From assembly GCA_016720595.1 (NCBI GenBank), contig JADKKI010000005.1, forward strand, positions 1 to 64,000: a stretch of DNA of 64,000 bases, given 5' to 3'. The notes beneath the pieces were generated by a model. It made no database searches. It was not told the DNA's origin and saw only the letters and a list, made by a program, of their open reading frames with translations. This stretch comes from Myxococcales bacterium. GTDB taxonomy: Bacteria > Myxococcota_A > Polyangia > Haliangiales > Haliangiaceae. Of this stretch, positions 28,346 to 36,877 are shown piece by piece. Positions within the stretch are counted from its first letter, which is position 1. The number at the start of each line of letters is the position of its first letter. The position numbers and the translations under genes were made by a program.

Positions 28346-29135
28346 CTTCGTAGTACTCGACGGGCTCGTAGCGGATGTCCTTGCTCGCGGGACACACGGT
28401 CCGGTAGCTGCAGCGATCACACCACGAGCCGGCATTCGGGCGGGGGCCATCATCCACGGCGAGCGCCGCCGCCTCGATGTTGTCGAGCAGGTCGGGGACC
28501 AGCTGGTCGTGGACCATCTCGGGCGCGACGGGGGTGCTCCACTCGACCGCGCGCTCGGCGATCCAGTGGATCCCGAGCCAGTACTTGCGCACATGACGGA
28601 ACGCCGCCGCCGCGAGCACGGCGTAGCCCTCGAGCTGATCGGTGATCGAGGAGCCCGGGATCCGGACGCCGGTCTTGTGATCGACCAGCGCGAGCGAATC
28701 GTCCTCGAACAGGTACCCGAGGTCGAGCACGCCCCGGTAGTAGGCATCCCCGGCGTAGAACTGCGTGGTGGTCAGATCCTCGCGGACCGCGAGCGAGTAC
28801 TCGACCAGCTGGCGGGCGACCCGGCGGCGCCGGCGGAACTGGCCGATCCGGCTGACGAAGGCGGGGATGCCGGGGACAAGGTTATCGAACCGCATCTGCT
28901 CGATCTCGCTCGGCAGCTCGGCGCGGATCGCCTGTGTGGACTCGGCCTGTGGGGTGCCCATCAGGATCTGCTCCAGCGCCTTGTGGATCGCCTTGCCGAT
29001 CCGGGCCTCCGGCATGACCTCGGGCTCCTTCAGCTTGCGGATGTACTTGAAGTGAAACAGCTGCGGGCAGCGGAGGGCCGTCGACACCTTGCTGGCCGAC
29101 CATGGAGCGTGGATGAGCGCGCGCGTCGACGGCAC
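28332..29135 (-). CDS. PD-(D/E)XK nuclease with Fe-S-type cysteines (RecB/Cas4-like)
   Basis: A nuclease-fold protein of about 267 residues with the PD-(D/E)XK elements: GKAIHKALEQ (motif I region), YYRGVLDLGYLF with Asp, and LALVDHKTG giving the D-x-K pair. One cysteine (ALRCPQLF) and a C-terminal CDRCSYRTVC supply the four ligands of the Fe-S cluster seen in AddB, Cas4 and related RecB-family nucleases. No CRISPR array or cas1/2 is nearby, so this is more like a stand-alone RecB-type nuclease. The start is uncertain: a GTG at 29135 is my choice, while an ATG at 29210 would overlap the divergent gene. Its stop lies inside the start of the sensor-like gene. Confidence 0.78.
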   Translation of the reverse strand: MPSTRALIHAPWSASKVSTALRCPQLFHFKYIRKLKEPEVMPEARIGKAIHKALEQILMGTPQAESTQAIRAELPSEIEQMRFDNLVPGIPAFVSRIGQFRRRRRVARQLVEYSLAVREDLTTTQFYAGDAYYRGVLDLGYLFEDDSLALVDHKTGVRIPGSSITDQLEGYAVLAAAAFRHVRKYWLGIHWIAERAVEWSTPVAPEMVHDQLVPDLLDNIEAAALAVDDGPRPNAGSWCDRCSYRTVCPASKDIRYEPVEYYEDDED

Positions 29136-29194
29136 GAGGGGGCTACCGTAGCCGAAAACTTGTCCCCGGGAGGCCGCTGCCGTAGCACCGATGG

Positions 29195-29698
29195 GTGAGC
29201 CTCTTTGCATGCGACGTCTGCAAGGCCCGGGTCGGCGAGCTCCGACGTGGCCGCTGCTGGGGCTGCTACGCGCGCTGGGTGGACGCCCGGCCCGTGGGCA
29301 AGGGCGCCAAGTGCGTCACCTGCCCCGAGAAGCGCCACCGCGTGCTCCGCACGGTGGAGCTCTACGGCAGCTGGAAGCCGATGTGCTTCAACTGTGCGGG
29401 CCAGCTCCTGGCGCTGAACCCGATGCCTCCGACGATCGCCGAGCTCCGTCAGATCGTCTCGCGCGAGCGCCGGAACAACGAGCGCCGCTGGGGCAAGGCC
29501 GATAGCCGGGTGTTCCGCTACGAGCGCCGGGTCGGCCAGCGCCGCACCTCGCGCGACGACTTCCCGCCCGTGGACGACGACATGATCATCACGGTCGAGC
29601 CCGTGATGGAGAACGAGTGCGTGGAGTTCGAGGATCTGACGACGATCCGCGAGCTGGTCACGCACCTGCGGCCCGTCGGTCTGACCGTCACGGGCTGA
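29195..29698 (+). CDS. Double zinc-ribbon protein
   Basis: A 167-residue protein with four CxxC pairs in its first 70 residues (CDVC, CWGC, CVTC, CFNC), enough for two zinc ribbons. The following region is basic (RERRNNERRWGKADSRVFRYERRVGQRR), and the end is acidic with strand-like segments. The start is a GTG at 29195 (VSLFACDVCK). It is divergent from the nuclease, with 59 bases between the chosen starts. Nucleic acid binding is a reasonable guess from zinc plus basic residues. I recall such proteins in other Myxococcota as uncharacterised. Confidence 0.7.
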   Translation: MSLFACDVCKARVGELRRGRCWGCYARWVDARPVGKGAKCVTCPEKRHRVLRTVELYGSWKPMCFNCAGQLLALNPMPPTIAELRQIVSRERRNNERRWGKADSRVFRYERRVGQRRTSRDDFPPVDDDMIITVEPVMENECVEFEDLTTIRELVTHLRPVGLTVTG

Positions 29699-29741
29699 GC
29701 GCCGGCGACGCACGGTCGCCCGTAGCGCCCGCCACGAACCG

Positions 29742-30932
29742 CTACTTCTTGCCGCCGCCGAGGGCCGGCTTCGGCTGCTGCGCCGGCATCGCATCCTGCT
29801 TCATGTCGGCGCTGCGGCCCACGAACAGGAAGAACGCGGCGCCGGGGAGGAGGAGCCCGGCCGGCATCACCTCGCTGAGGCTCTTGCCCGTGGCGCGGAC
29901 GTCGAGACGGAGCTTGGCGGCATCCTTGTTGACGCTGGTCTTGAAGTTTCCGTCGCCCGAGTAGGTGTCGACGATCTTCAGGAGGTCGGCCTTGTGCGCG
30001 ATCACCTGATCGATCTGCTTGTTGGTGCCCTTGTACGAATCGATGCCGCCGAGCATGACCTTGGCGAACGCGCGGGGCGCGATCTGGCCCGCCTTCATCA
30101 GCTCGAGCATGCCTTCCGACATCATCGCCATCGAATCGAGGCCGGCCTTGGAGTTGTCGATCCAGGTCCAGCCCACGCCATCCGGGTAGACCGAGAACGC
30201 GAGCAGCTTGTGGCGCGTGATCAGGTCGGTGAGGAAGTTCTTGCCGCCGATGCCCTGGATTGCCTGCTTGCGTGCGGTGGCCGACATCGTCAGCACGAGT
30301 GCATAGACCGGGTGTGCGCTGATCACGTCGGCGGCGTAGCCGAGGTTCGTACCCGCGCCGTGGCCGGGGGCCTTCCAGCTATCGGCGAGGCGGTCGCGCA
30401 CCAGGTTCGCGTTGCCGGCGAGCATCACGCCGTCCTTGGTGACGCCGATCGCCGGATCCGTGGCACCGGTCTCGACCATCATGCCGGAGCCGACCTTGGA
30501 CACGGTGCCCTTGGTCATCTTGCCGATCTTGTCGACGACGGCCGTGGAGAACTTGCCATGGACCGTGGCCACGAAGTTCGGGTCCTTCTGCGGCACGATC
30601 TGGACGAACAGCGTCGCATCATTGATGTCGGTCGAGAGATCGATGCCCGTGGCACTCTTGGCGAGGCCGCGCGCGCCCTCGAGCTGCCCCACCACCTGGC
30701 GGACCACCTGCGAGAGCTCGGGGGAGGCCTTGATCTCGGGCTTGTTCGGCAGCGCCGCGAGGAGCTTGTAGTTGTTCGGGATCACCGTGGCGGCGTCGAA
30801 GTGGATGACGACGTCGGCATCGGGCATCGCGTACTGCAGCGACTGATCGGCCGTGGGGGCCTTGGGGTTGGCCTGGATGCCGAAGCCCGACAGGCTGAGC
30901 AGCAACGTGATGACTTCGATGAATCCGAACAT
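29742..30932 (-). CDS. Exported protein, unknown (DUF3352-like layout)
   Basis: A 396-residue protein. A hydrophobic N-terminus (FGFIEVITLLLSLSGFGIQA) gives a signal-like segment. The body repeats a pattern of exposed domains (LQYAMPDADVVIHFDAATVI, KIGKMTKGTVSKVGSGMMVE), and a single hydrophobic segment near the C-terminus (AGLLLPGAAFFLFVGRSA) is followed by a Gln/Pro/Lys-rich tail. The layout resembles DUF3352-type surface proteins, but I cannot confirm the family. A ribosome site AGGAG lies eight bases before the ATG at 30932. No operon partner is obvious. Confidence 0.6.
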   Translation of the reverse strand: MFGFIEVITLLLSLSGFGIQANPKAPTADQSLQYAMPDADVVIHFDAATVIPNNYKLLAALPNKPEIKASPELSQVVRQVVGQLEGARGLAKSATGIDLSTDINDATLFVQIVPQKDPNFVATVHGKFSTAVVDKIGKMTKGTVSKVGSGMMVETGATDPAIGVTKDGVMLAGNANLVRDRLADSWKAPGHGAGTNLGYAADVISAHPVYALVLTMSATARKQAIQGIGGKNFLTDLITRHKLLAFSVYPDGVGWTWIDNSKAGLDSMAMMSEGMLELMKAGQIAPRAFAKVMLGGIDSYKGTNKQIDQVIAHKADLLKIVDTYSGDGNFKTSVNKDAAKLRLDVRATGKSLSEVMPAGLLLPGAAFFLFVGRSADMKQDAMPAQQPKPALGGGKK

Positions 30933-31187
30933 GGTAATCGTCTCCTCTGGTGGGCGAGCGCGCCCCGGCCGAGCATTCGCTCACTTGTGCGTGGGGTGCA
31001 ACGCTCGCCGGCCTCTGACGGACCACACCGGCGAAAAATTTCAACCTGGATCCACCTCGTCCCGGCACCTTGCACGTCGACCGAAAAAAACTGATGTCAA
31101 GACTGGTTCCGGAAACGCACGGGGATAGGATGACCCTCGTCTCGACGGTCCCGAGTCGCAAAATTTCCTGAGGGAGGCACGACGGTC
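30933..31187. promoter_or_regulatory. Divergent promoter region of the exported-protein and HARE-HTH genes
   Basis: A 255-base gap between divergent starts. It is less GC-rich than its surroundings and contains A-runs (31022-31028 and 31083-31090). GGGAGG precedes the plus-strand ATG at 31188. I could not assign clear -35/-10 boxes. Confidence 0.4.
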
Positions 31188-31544
31188 ATGAGTACGCTTG
31201 CTGTGGTTGAGGAGATCCTCCGCGAGACCGCTGTGCCGATGTCGGTGCGCGAGATCGTGGAACGAGCGGGCGTGCGTTTGCCGAGCAAGTCGAAGACTCC
31301 TGACACTGTCGTCGCCCGCGACCTGTCGATGGACCTGAAGCGGAAGGGTGAGGGTTCGCTGTTCGTTCGAACCACCCCGGGCCGCTACACCCTGCGCTCG
31401 CTGGCCACCGGTACCGCGACCGAGACGGCGCGCGGCACGACGTCCATGAGCGCACTGCCCCAGCGCAAGCCCGCTGCCGCGGCACCCGCCACCACCCGCG
31501 CTCGCACCGACAGCGACGTGCAGGGCGGCGGCTTCGCCGGCTGA
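31188..31544 (+). CDS. HARE-HTH domain protein
   Basis: A 118-residue protein. The first 70 residues form a winged helix of the HB1/ASXL/restriction-endonuclease HTH (HARE-HTH) type: LAVVEEILRETAVPMSVREIVERA, then DTVVARDLSMDLKRKGEGSLFVRTTPGRYTL. The C-terminal tail is disordered and Ala/Pro/Thr-rich. HARE-HTH domains occur in the RNA polymerase delta subunit, in eukaryotic chromatin proteins and next to restriction enzymes. Here the domain is free-standing and no restriction gene is near. It has a strong ribosome site, GGGAGG. A DNA- or RNA-polymerase-associated role is likely. Confidence 0.8.
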   Translation: MSTLAVVEEILRETAVPMSVREIVERAGVRLPSKSKTPDTVVARDLSMDLKRKGEGSLFVRTTPGRYTLRSLATGTATETARGTTSMSALPQRKPAAAAPATTRARTDSDVQGGGFAG

Positions 31545-31585
31545 GCAGCGCGGCGCCCGCCTGCGCGGTACGCTCCGGTTGTCCG

Positions 31586-32071
31586 ATGATCCGCCGTGCC
31601 GAGGTCACCGACCACCCGTGGATCGTCGCCACGGGCGCTGAGGCCTACCACGACCTCGGCGACTACACGCGCATCCTGCCATCCTGGCTCGAGCAGCCAG
31701 GCGTGCTGGCGTGGATCGATGCCGACATGCACGGACGCGGGCGTGGCTTCGCCATGCTCGGGTTCTACATGGAGGACCCGACCCAGAGCGGCAAGCCCGC
31801 GACCCAGGTCGTGGCCGACCTGCTGGCGCTGGCGGTGCTCCCCGCACAGCAAGGTCGCGGCATCGGCGGCAAGCTGCTCGCCCACGTGATCGAGGTCGCC
31901 GAGCGCGTCGCGCCGTCGAGCCAGATCCCCGCGCTCCGCCTGACCGTGGCCGAGACCAACACCTCTGCACAGCGGCTCTACGCGCGCACCGGCTTCCGCA
32001 TCGTCGATGGCTCGGCGACCTACGATCGTGGCCAGCGCGCCCTGCGCATGGCGCGCCCGCTCGGCAAGTAG
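31586..32071 (+). CDS. GNAT N-acetyltransferase
   Basis: A 161-residue acetyltransferase. The acetyl-CoA loop motif is LAVLPAQQGRGIGGKLLAHVI, matching Q/RxxGxG/A. RLTVAETNTSAQRLYARTGFR follows, the typical motif-B region before the closing helix. Substrate unknown; members act on amino groups of proteins, antibiotics or small molecules. The ATG at 31586 is 41 bases after the HARE-HTH gene. A shared hairpin separates it from the convergent von Willebrand gene. Confidence 0.9.
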   Translation: MIRRAEVTDHPWIVATGAEAYHDLGDYTRILPSWLEQPGVLAWIDADMHGRGRGFAMLGFYMEDPTQSGKPATQVVADLLALAVLPAQQGRGIGGKLLAHVIEVAERVAPSSQIPALRLTVAETNTSAQRLYARTGFRIVDGSATYDRGQRALRMARPLGK

Positions 32072-32084
32072 TCCGAAACGACAA

Positions 32085-32107
32085 CGGCCCCGTGGGAGAC
32101 GGGGCCG
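32085..32107 (-). terminator. Hairpin terminator between convergent genes
   Basis: CGGCCCCG pairs with CGGGGCCG, an 8-bp stem with a 7-base loop. On the minus strand it is followed by TTGTCGTTTCGG, the same tail as the bidirectional terminator near 7.9 kb. It ends the von Willebrand gene. On the plus strand it is followed by GAGG, so it is a weaker end for the acetyltransferase. Confidence 0.65.
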
Positions 32108-32128
32108 GAGGTCGCTGGGCTAGTCAGC

Positions 32129-33286
32129 TCAGAAGATGACGCTGCCGCACGGGAACGACGCGCTCACGGCCGGGTTGGTCGTGGTCTTGAGCATCGTGCA
32201 TGCCGCGCCGGTCAAGCGGATGATGTTGCCGTTGACCAGCGTCCAGTCGGTGCCGTAGGTCAGGGTCTGACCGTTGAGGAGCACCGTGCCGTTCATCGCG
32301 GACACGTCGTCGATGCTGCTGGTCAGCTTGAGGTCACAGGAGATGACGCCGTTGATGATGGTCTGGAACGCGGTCGCGAGCGCCGCGGCGCTGGCGACCG
32401 GGTAGTACGTCACGTCGGGCTGACCGGCCACGTGGCCCTGGCCCGCGTTGGCGACATCCTGGAAGTGCTGGCTCGACTGGTTGATCGCGAGCACGTAGAC
32501 CGGGAAGCCGGCCGCGTATGCAGCGGCAGCCGCGGCGACCGACTGAGCGTCCGCCTGCGCCTGGGTCAGGTTCTGGTTGCAGCTGTTCGGGAGCCCGTCG
32601 GTCGCGAGCACGATCACCGGTGGCGATCCAGCGGGCGGCGGCGTCGTTACGAACCCCGTGCGGGCTGCGTCGATCGCGGCGGCGGTCGGGGTGTTGTCAC
32701 CCGGTCCCGTGCCGTCGAGGGACAGCCGGATGGCGTTGGCGTTGCTCAGCGCACGTGGAACGTTGATCAGGTCGAGGTTGTTGCCGTTGCAGGTGTAGAG
32801 CTCGGAGCCGAAATACGCCTTCGTCTCGAGCTGCGTGACAACCCCGGTTACGTTCTTGACGAGCGCATCACGCATCGCTGCGTAACGGCTCTGACCATTG
32901 CTGATGATCGAGGACATCGAACCGCTCCGATCCAGAACGAGCTGGATCGAAGGCGTCGTCGGCATCGGCGTGAAGTTGATCGCGGGGCAGCTCGCATCCG
33001 GGCCGTTGCCGCCCGAGCCCGAGCCGTCATCGACGCAGTAGCCGTCGGCGGTGCAGGTATAACCATCACCGCACTGACCGCCGCCGACGGTGCACTGCGC
33101 GTCGCACTTGCCATCGGCCGAGCAGTGGAACCCGGCGGGGCACGCGTTCGCGGCGCCCGGCGCTGGATCGCACGCGGTCATGCATGCCTCCGGTGCTGGC
33201 ACCTCGGAGCACACGCTTCCGAACTCCTTCGGACCGCACGCGACGAGGGTTAGGCAGGTTGCGAAGGCGAGGTGGAGACGGTTCAT
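32129..33286 (-). CDS. von Willebrand factor type A lipoprotein with a Cys-rich head
   Basis: A 385-residue lipoprotein. The lipobox is TLVAC (Cys17). A cysteine-rich region at 25-85 carries about 12 cysteines in EGF-like spacings (FHCSADGKCDAQC, GYTCTADGYC). Then follows a Gly/Ser linker and a von Willebrand A domain whose MIDAS motif is DRSGSMSS (Asp119, Ser121, Ser123). This is an adhesin- or surface-scaffold-type layout. The ATG at 33286 is preferred because it opens the signal peptide. A 19-base perfect palindrome lies 16 bases upstream, so it may be transcriptionally controlled. Confidence 0.9.
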   Translation of the reverse strand: MNRLHLAFATCLTLVACGPKEFGSVCSEVPAPEACMTACDPAPGAANACPAGFHCSADGKCDAQCTVGGGQCGDGYTCTADGYCVDDGSGSGGNGPDASCPAINFTPMPTTPSIQLVLDRSGSMSSIISNGQSRYAAMRDALVKNVTGVVTQLETKAYFGSELYTCNGNNLDLINVPRALSNANAIRLSLDGTGPGDNTPTAAAIDAARTGFVTTPPPAGSPPVIVLATDGLPNSCNQNLTQAQADAQSVAAAAAAYAAGFPVYVLAINQSSQHFQDVANAGQGHVAGQPDVTYYPVASAAALATAFQTIINGVISCDLKLTSSIDDVSAMNGTVLLNGQTLTYGTDWTLVNGNIIRLTGAACTMLKTTTNPAVSASFPCGSVIF

Positions 33287-33301
33287 GCGTAGAGCTCCCA
33301 T

Positions 33302-33320
33302 TGCAGTAAATGTTACTGCA
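33302..33320. promoter_or_regulatory. Perfect 19-bp palindrome, operator candidate
   Basis: TGCAGTAAATGTTACTGCA: 8-base arms around ATG. It lies just upstream of the von Willebrand lipoprotein start (33286) and could block or recruit polymerase. It is AT-rich compared with its surroundings. The cognate regulator is unknown. Confidence 0.6.
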
Positions 33321-33479
33321 GCAAGCACCGCGCCTGAAGAGATCCTCGTCGAGGATCAACAGTTTCTGCGCCTTACATGTGGGGACAGCTGACCCTGCGG
33401 GGAGAACCCCCACCCAGGTGGTTGTGCAAAGATCGCACGATCTCAGCGCGATCCCGATCACCTGAACGGAGGGCAGACC

Positions 33480-35597
33480 CTACTGAACACGGGCTTCGGG
33501 GAAGTCCTTCGGGCCCTTGGTGGTCGACCCGGTGTGGCCGAACGACAGCTTGTACAGGAGCCACATCACGAGCCCGACGAACGCGAGCGCGGGCCACTTG
33601 AAGTTGGCGTACTCGCTGTCGAACAGGGCCAGGGCGGCGTCGTCGTGCTTGGCCGCCACGGGGATGGCCAGCGCGATCCCGATCAAGGCCTCGCCCGTGA
33701 TGAAGCCGGCGGCGACCAGGAGGCCGTTGCGCTCGACCTCGGCCCGGCGCTCGTGCGAGGCCTTGGCCCGGTCGAGGACCCGGGCGACCAGCCACGCGAC
33801 GATGCCGCCCAGGAAGATCGGGACGTTCAGGTCGAAGGGCAGGTAGACACCGACGGCGAACGCCATCACCGGGATCCGGAACTTGAACTGCTTCGCCTCG
33901 AGGAAGCGGTCGATGACGATCACCGCCGCCGCGATTCCGGCGCCGATGCCGATGATGGTCCAGGGCAGGCCGCCCGCGAACACGCCCTTGGCGACCGTGC
34001 CCATGAGGTTCGCCTGCGGCGCCGGCAGGCCCTTGCTGCCGATGCCGTACGCGTCGTTCAGGAGGTTCAGGATCGGCGCCATCGCGAGCGCGGCGACCAC
34101 CACGCCGAGGATCTGCATGACCTGCTGCTTCCACGGTGTGGAGCCGACGAGCTGGCCACACTTGAGGTCCTGCAGGTTGTCGCCTCCGATCGCCGCCGCG
34201 CAGCACACCACGCCGCCGATCAGGATCGCGGCGACCGGGCCGGCCGGGCTCTTCATGCCGAGGCCGAGGAGGAGCAGCGCGGACACGAGGATCGTGGAGA
34301 TCGTGATGCCGGAGACCGGGTTGTTCGACGAGCCGACGAGGCCGGCCATGTACGACGCGACGGCCGAGAACAGGAAGCCGGCGACGATCATCACCACCGC
34401 CATCACCGCGCTGATCCCCGGCGAGTCCGTGAAGTGCCAGAAGATGAAGAACAGCGGGACCACGCTGGCGACGATCAAGATCAGGATGATGTTCATCGGC
34501 ATGTCGCGCTCGGTGCGCGGCACGCTGTCCTTGCCGCCCGCCTTGGCGCGCTTGTACGCATCGAGGCCCGCGGTGATGCCGCCGAGGAGCGACTTGCGGA
34601 GCTTCCACAGGGAATACAGGCCGCCGACGAGCATGCCGCCGACGCCCAGGTACCGCGTGACGAACTTGTGGGTCGCGCCCGCGGCGTCGATCGCGTTGGC
34701 GCCGACCAGGGCATCGGCGAGCGTGGTGCCCTTGTCGGGATCGATGATGATCGTCGTGGCATCGCCGAGCGCCGCGAACAGCGGCACCGCGATCCAGCGG
34801 TTGAGGGCCGCGCCCGCGAAGATCACGACGGCGACGTTGAAGCCGACGATGTAGCCGACCGCGAGCAGGGCTGGCGACGCGTTGATGCCGAAGTAGAACG
34901 GCACGCCGCTCTTGGTGGCGGCGACGGCCGCACCGCCGCCTGCCTTCGCGGCACCGGCGGCCGTCGCGGCGGTCGCGCCACCGCCGGTGATCCAGCCGCC
35001 GACCTCGACGATCTCGGCCCACAGCTTGAGGCCGGTCGAGCCGACCTTGACCACCGCACCGATCACGCCGGCGATCACCAGCGTGCTCACCCCGCCGCCA
35101 CCCTCGGCGCCGGCCTTGAGGACCTCGGCGGTGGCGACGCCCTCGGGGAACTGCAGCGGCTGATCGATGATCAGCGCGCGTCGCAGCGGGATCGTGAACA
35201 GCACGCCGAGGATGCCGCCGAACCCGGCGATCAGCGTGGTCTCGAGGTAGCTGAACCGCGCCCACACGCCGAGGATGATCAAGGCAGGCAGCGTGAAGAT
35301 CACGCCGGCCGCGAGGCCCTCACCCGAGGCTGCGGCGGTCTGCACGGCGTTGTTCTGGAGGATGTTGCCGGTGCGCAGCATGCGGAGCACGGCCATCGAG
35401 ATCACGGCGGCCGGCACCGAGGCCGAGACCGTCATGCCCGCGAACATGCCGAGGTACGCGTTGGCACCGGCGAGGATCACGCTGAGCAGTGAGCCGAGGA
35501 TCAGGACCCCGACCGTCAGCTCGGGCAAGGTCTTCTCCGCGGAGATGTAAGGCACGACCTTCGGCGGAGCAGCGGACGGCGCAGGCGCGTCGGACAT
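33480..35597 (-). CDS. OPT-family oligopeptide transporter
   Basis: A 705-residue polytopic membrane protein with about 15 hydrophobic segments, typical of OPT transporters (peptides, glutathione or metal-siderophore complexes). Family features include the N-terminal segment LILGSLLSVILAGANAYLGM and the paired transmembrane stretches around NPVSGITISTILVSALLLLG. The ATG at 35597 is preferred because upstream residues are low-complexity. Its stop is 193 bases from the von Willebrand gene and it has no obvious operon partner. The transported substrate cannot be read from the sequence. Confidence 0.93.
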   Translation of the reverse strand: MSDAPAPSAAPPKVVPYISAEKTLPELTVGVLILGSLLSVILAGANAYLGMFAGMTVSASVPAAVISMAVLRMLRTGNILQNNAVQTAAASGEGLAAGVIFTLPALIILGVWARFSYLETTLIAGFGGILGVLFTIPLRRALIIDQPLQFPEGVATAEVLKAGAEGGGGVSTLVIAGVIGAVVKVGSTGLKLWAEIVEVGGWITGGGATAATAAGAAKAGGGAAVAATKSGVPFYFGINASPALLAVGYIVGFNVAVVIFAGAALNRWIAVPLFAALGDATTIIIDPDKGTTLADALVGANAIDAAGATHKFVTRYLGVGGMLVGGLYSLWKLRKSLLGGITAGLDAYKRAKAGGKDSVPRTERDMPMNIILILIVASVVPLFFIFWHFTDSPGISAVMAVVMIVAGFLFSAVASYMAGLVGSSNNPVSGITISTILVSALLLLGLGMKSPAGPVAAILIGGVVCCAAAIGGDNLQDLKCGQLVGSTPWKQQVMQILGVVVAALAMAPILNLLNDAYGIGSKGLPAPQANLMGTVAKGVFAGGLPWTIIGIGAGIAAAVIVIDRFLEAKQFKFRIPVMAFAVGVYLPFDLNVPIFLGGIVAWLVARVLDRAKASHERRAEVERNGLLVAAGFITGEALIGIALAIPVAAKHDDAALALFDSEYANFKWPALAFVGLVMWLLYKLSFGHTGSTTKGPKDFPEARVQ

Positions 35598-35687
35598 GGC
35601 GGAAACATCGACGGGAACGCGCCCGCTGGTCAAGCCTTGCCCGGGCCTACCACCCACGCGGCGGCGGCCCGCTGGTAGACTGCGGCG

Positions 35688-35999
35688 GTGACGATGACCG
35701 CACCGCGCCGCCGGCTCCTCCTCCTCCTCGCGGCGCTGTCCGCGGTGACCGCGCTCGGTGCGTGCGGCTCCACCAGCACGCTACCGCCGGGCGCGGTGTG
35801 CGATCAGACCTCGGAGTGTGACCCCGACCTGACCTGCCTCGAGATCGCCCAGGTCACCGCGACCTCGTGCACGGTCGTCGGCAAGACCTGCAGTACCACC
35901 TGCATCAACGACGCCTCGTGCGCGCCGCTCGGCGCCGACTTCCGATGCTTCGCGACCTGCACGGCCGACAAGGTCTGCGGCGAGCTCGCCGCGCCGTGA
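35688..35999 (+). CDS. Small Cys-rich lipoprotein
   Basis: A 103-residue lipoprotein. An Arg-rich start (MTMTAPRRRLLLLLAALSAVTALGAC) ends in a lipobox. The mature part carries ten cysteines in close pairs (for example SECDPDLTCLE and TCSTTCINDASC), a layout of small disulfide-rich surface proteins like the head of the neighbouring von Willebrand lipoprotein. A GTG at 35688 or an ATG at 35694 may be the start. Function unknown. Confidence 0.65.
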   Translation: MTMTAPRRRLLLLLAALSAVTALGACGSTSTLPPGAVCDQTSECDPDLTCLEIAQVTATSCTVVGKTCSTTCINDASCAPLGADFRCFATCTADKVCGELAAP

Positions 36000-36058
36000 G
36001 CGGCTGCTACTGCGTGCAGAACTCTTCGTTGCCGCGCGGGTAGCGAACCGCGATTCGG

Positions 36059-36667
<609 letters not shown>

Positions 36668-36760
36668 GGACTCCAGCATAGCATCCGACGCCACGGCACT
36701 CGCATGCGGCATGCCGGGCTCAAGGTCGCGGAACTCCACGCGCGTCGTGTCCGTGTCCGG

Positions 36761-36800
36761 CCGGCTCTCGGACACCGCGGCCGGCGCTCGGACACCGCAG
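36761..36800. repeat. 20-bp tandem duplication
   Basis: CCGGCTCTCGGACACCGCGG (36761-36780) is followed directly by CCGGCGCTCGGACACCGCAG (36781-36800), with two mismatches. It lies in the gap between the divergent Uma2 and alpha-2-macroglobulin genes and could be duplicated regulatory sequence. Confidence 0.7.
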
Positions 36801-36877
36801 CTGGGAGATCCTTGGCCGTCGCAGTTCGCGGGCCCGCGGGCTAGCGCGAACCTCGACGTGGTGCGTTGATCACCCAC

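Noticed and set aside
28332..29135. A Cas4 protein of a CRISPR system
   Set aside because: The four-cysteine layout also fits AddB/RecB-type nucleases, and no cas1, cas2 or CRISPR array is present.
31050..31090. A sigma-54 promoter (GGCAC-N-TTGC) before the HARE-HTH gene
   Set aside because: The GG and GC elements are too close together to match -24/-12 spacing.
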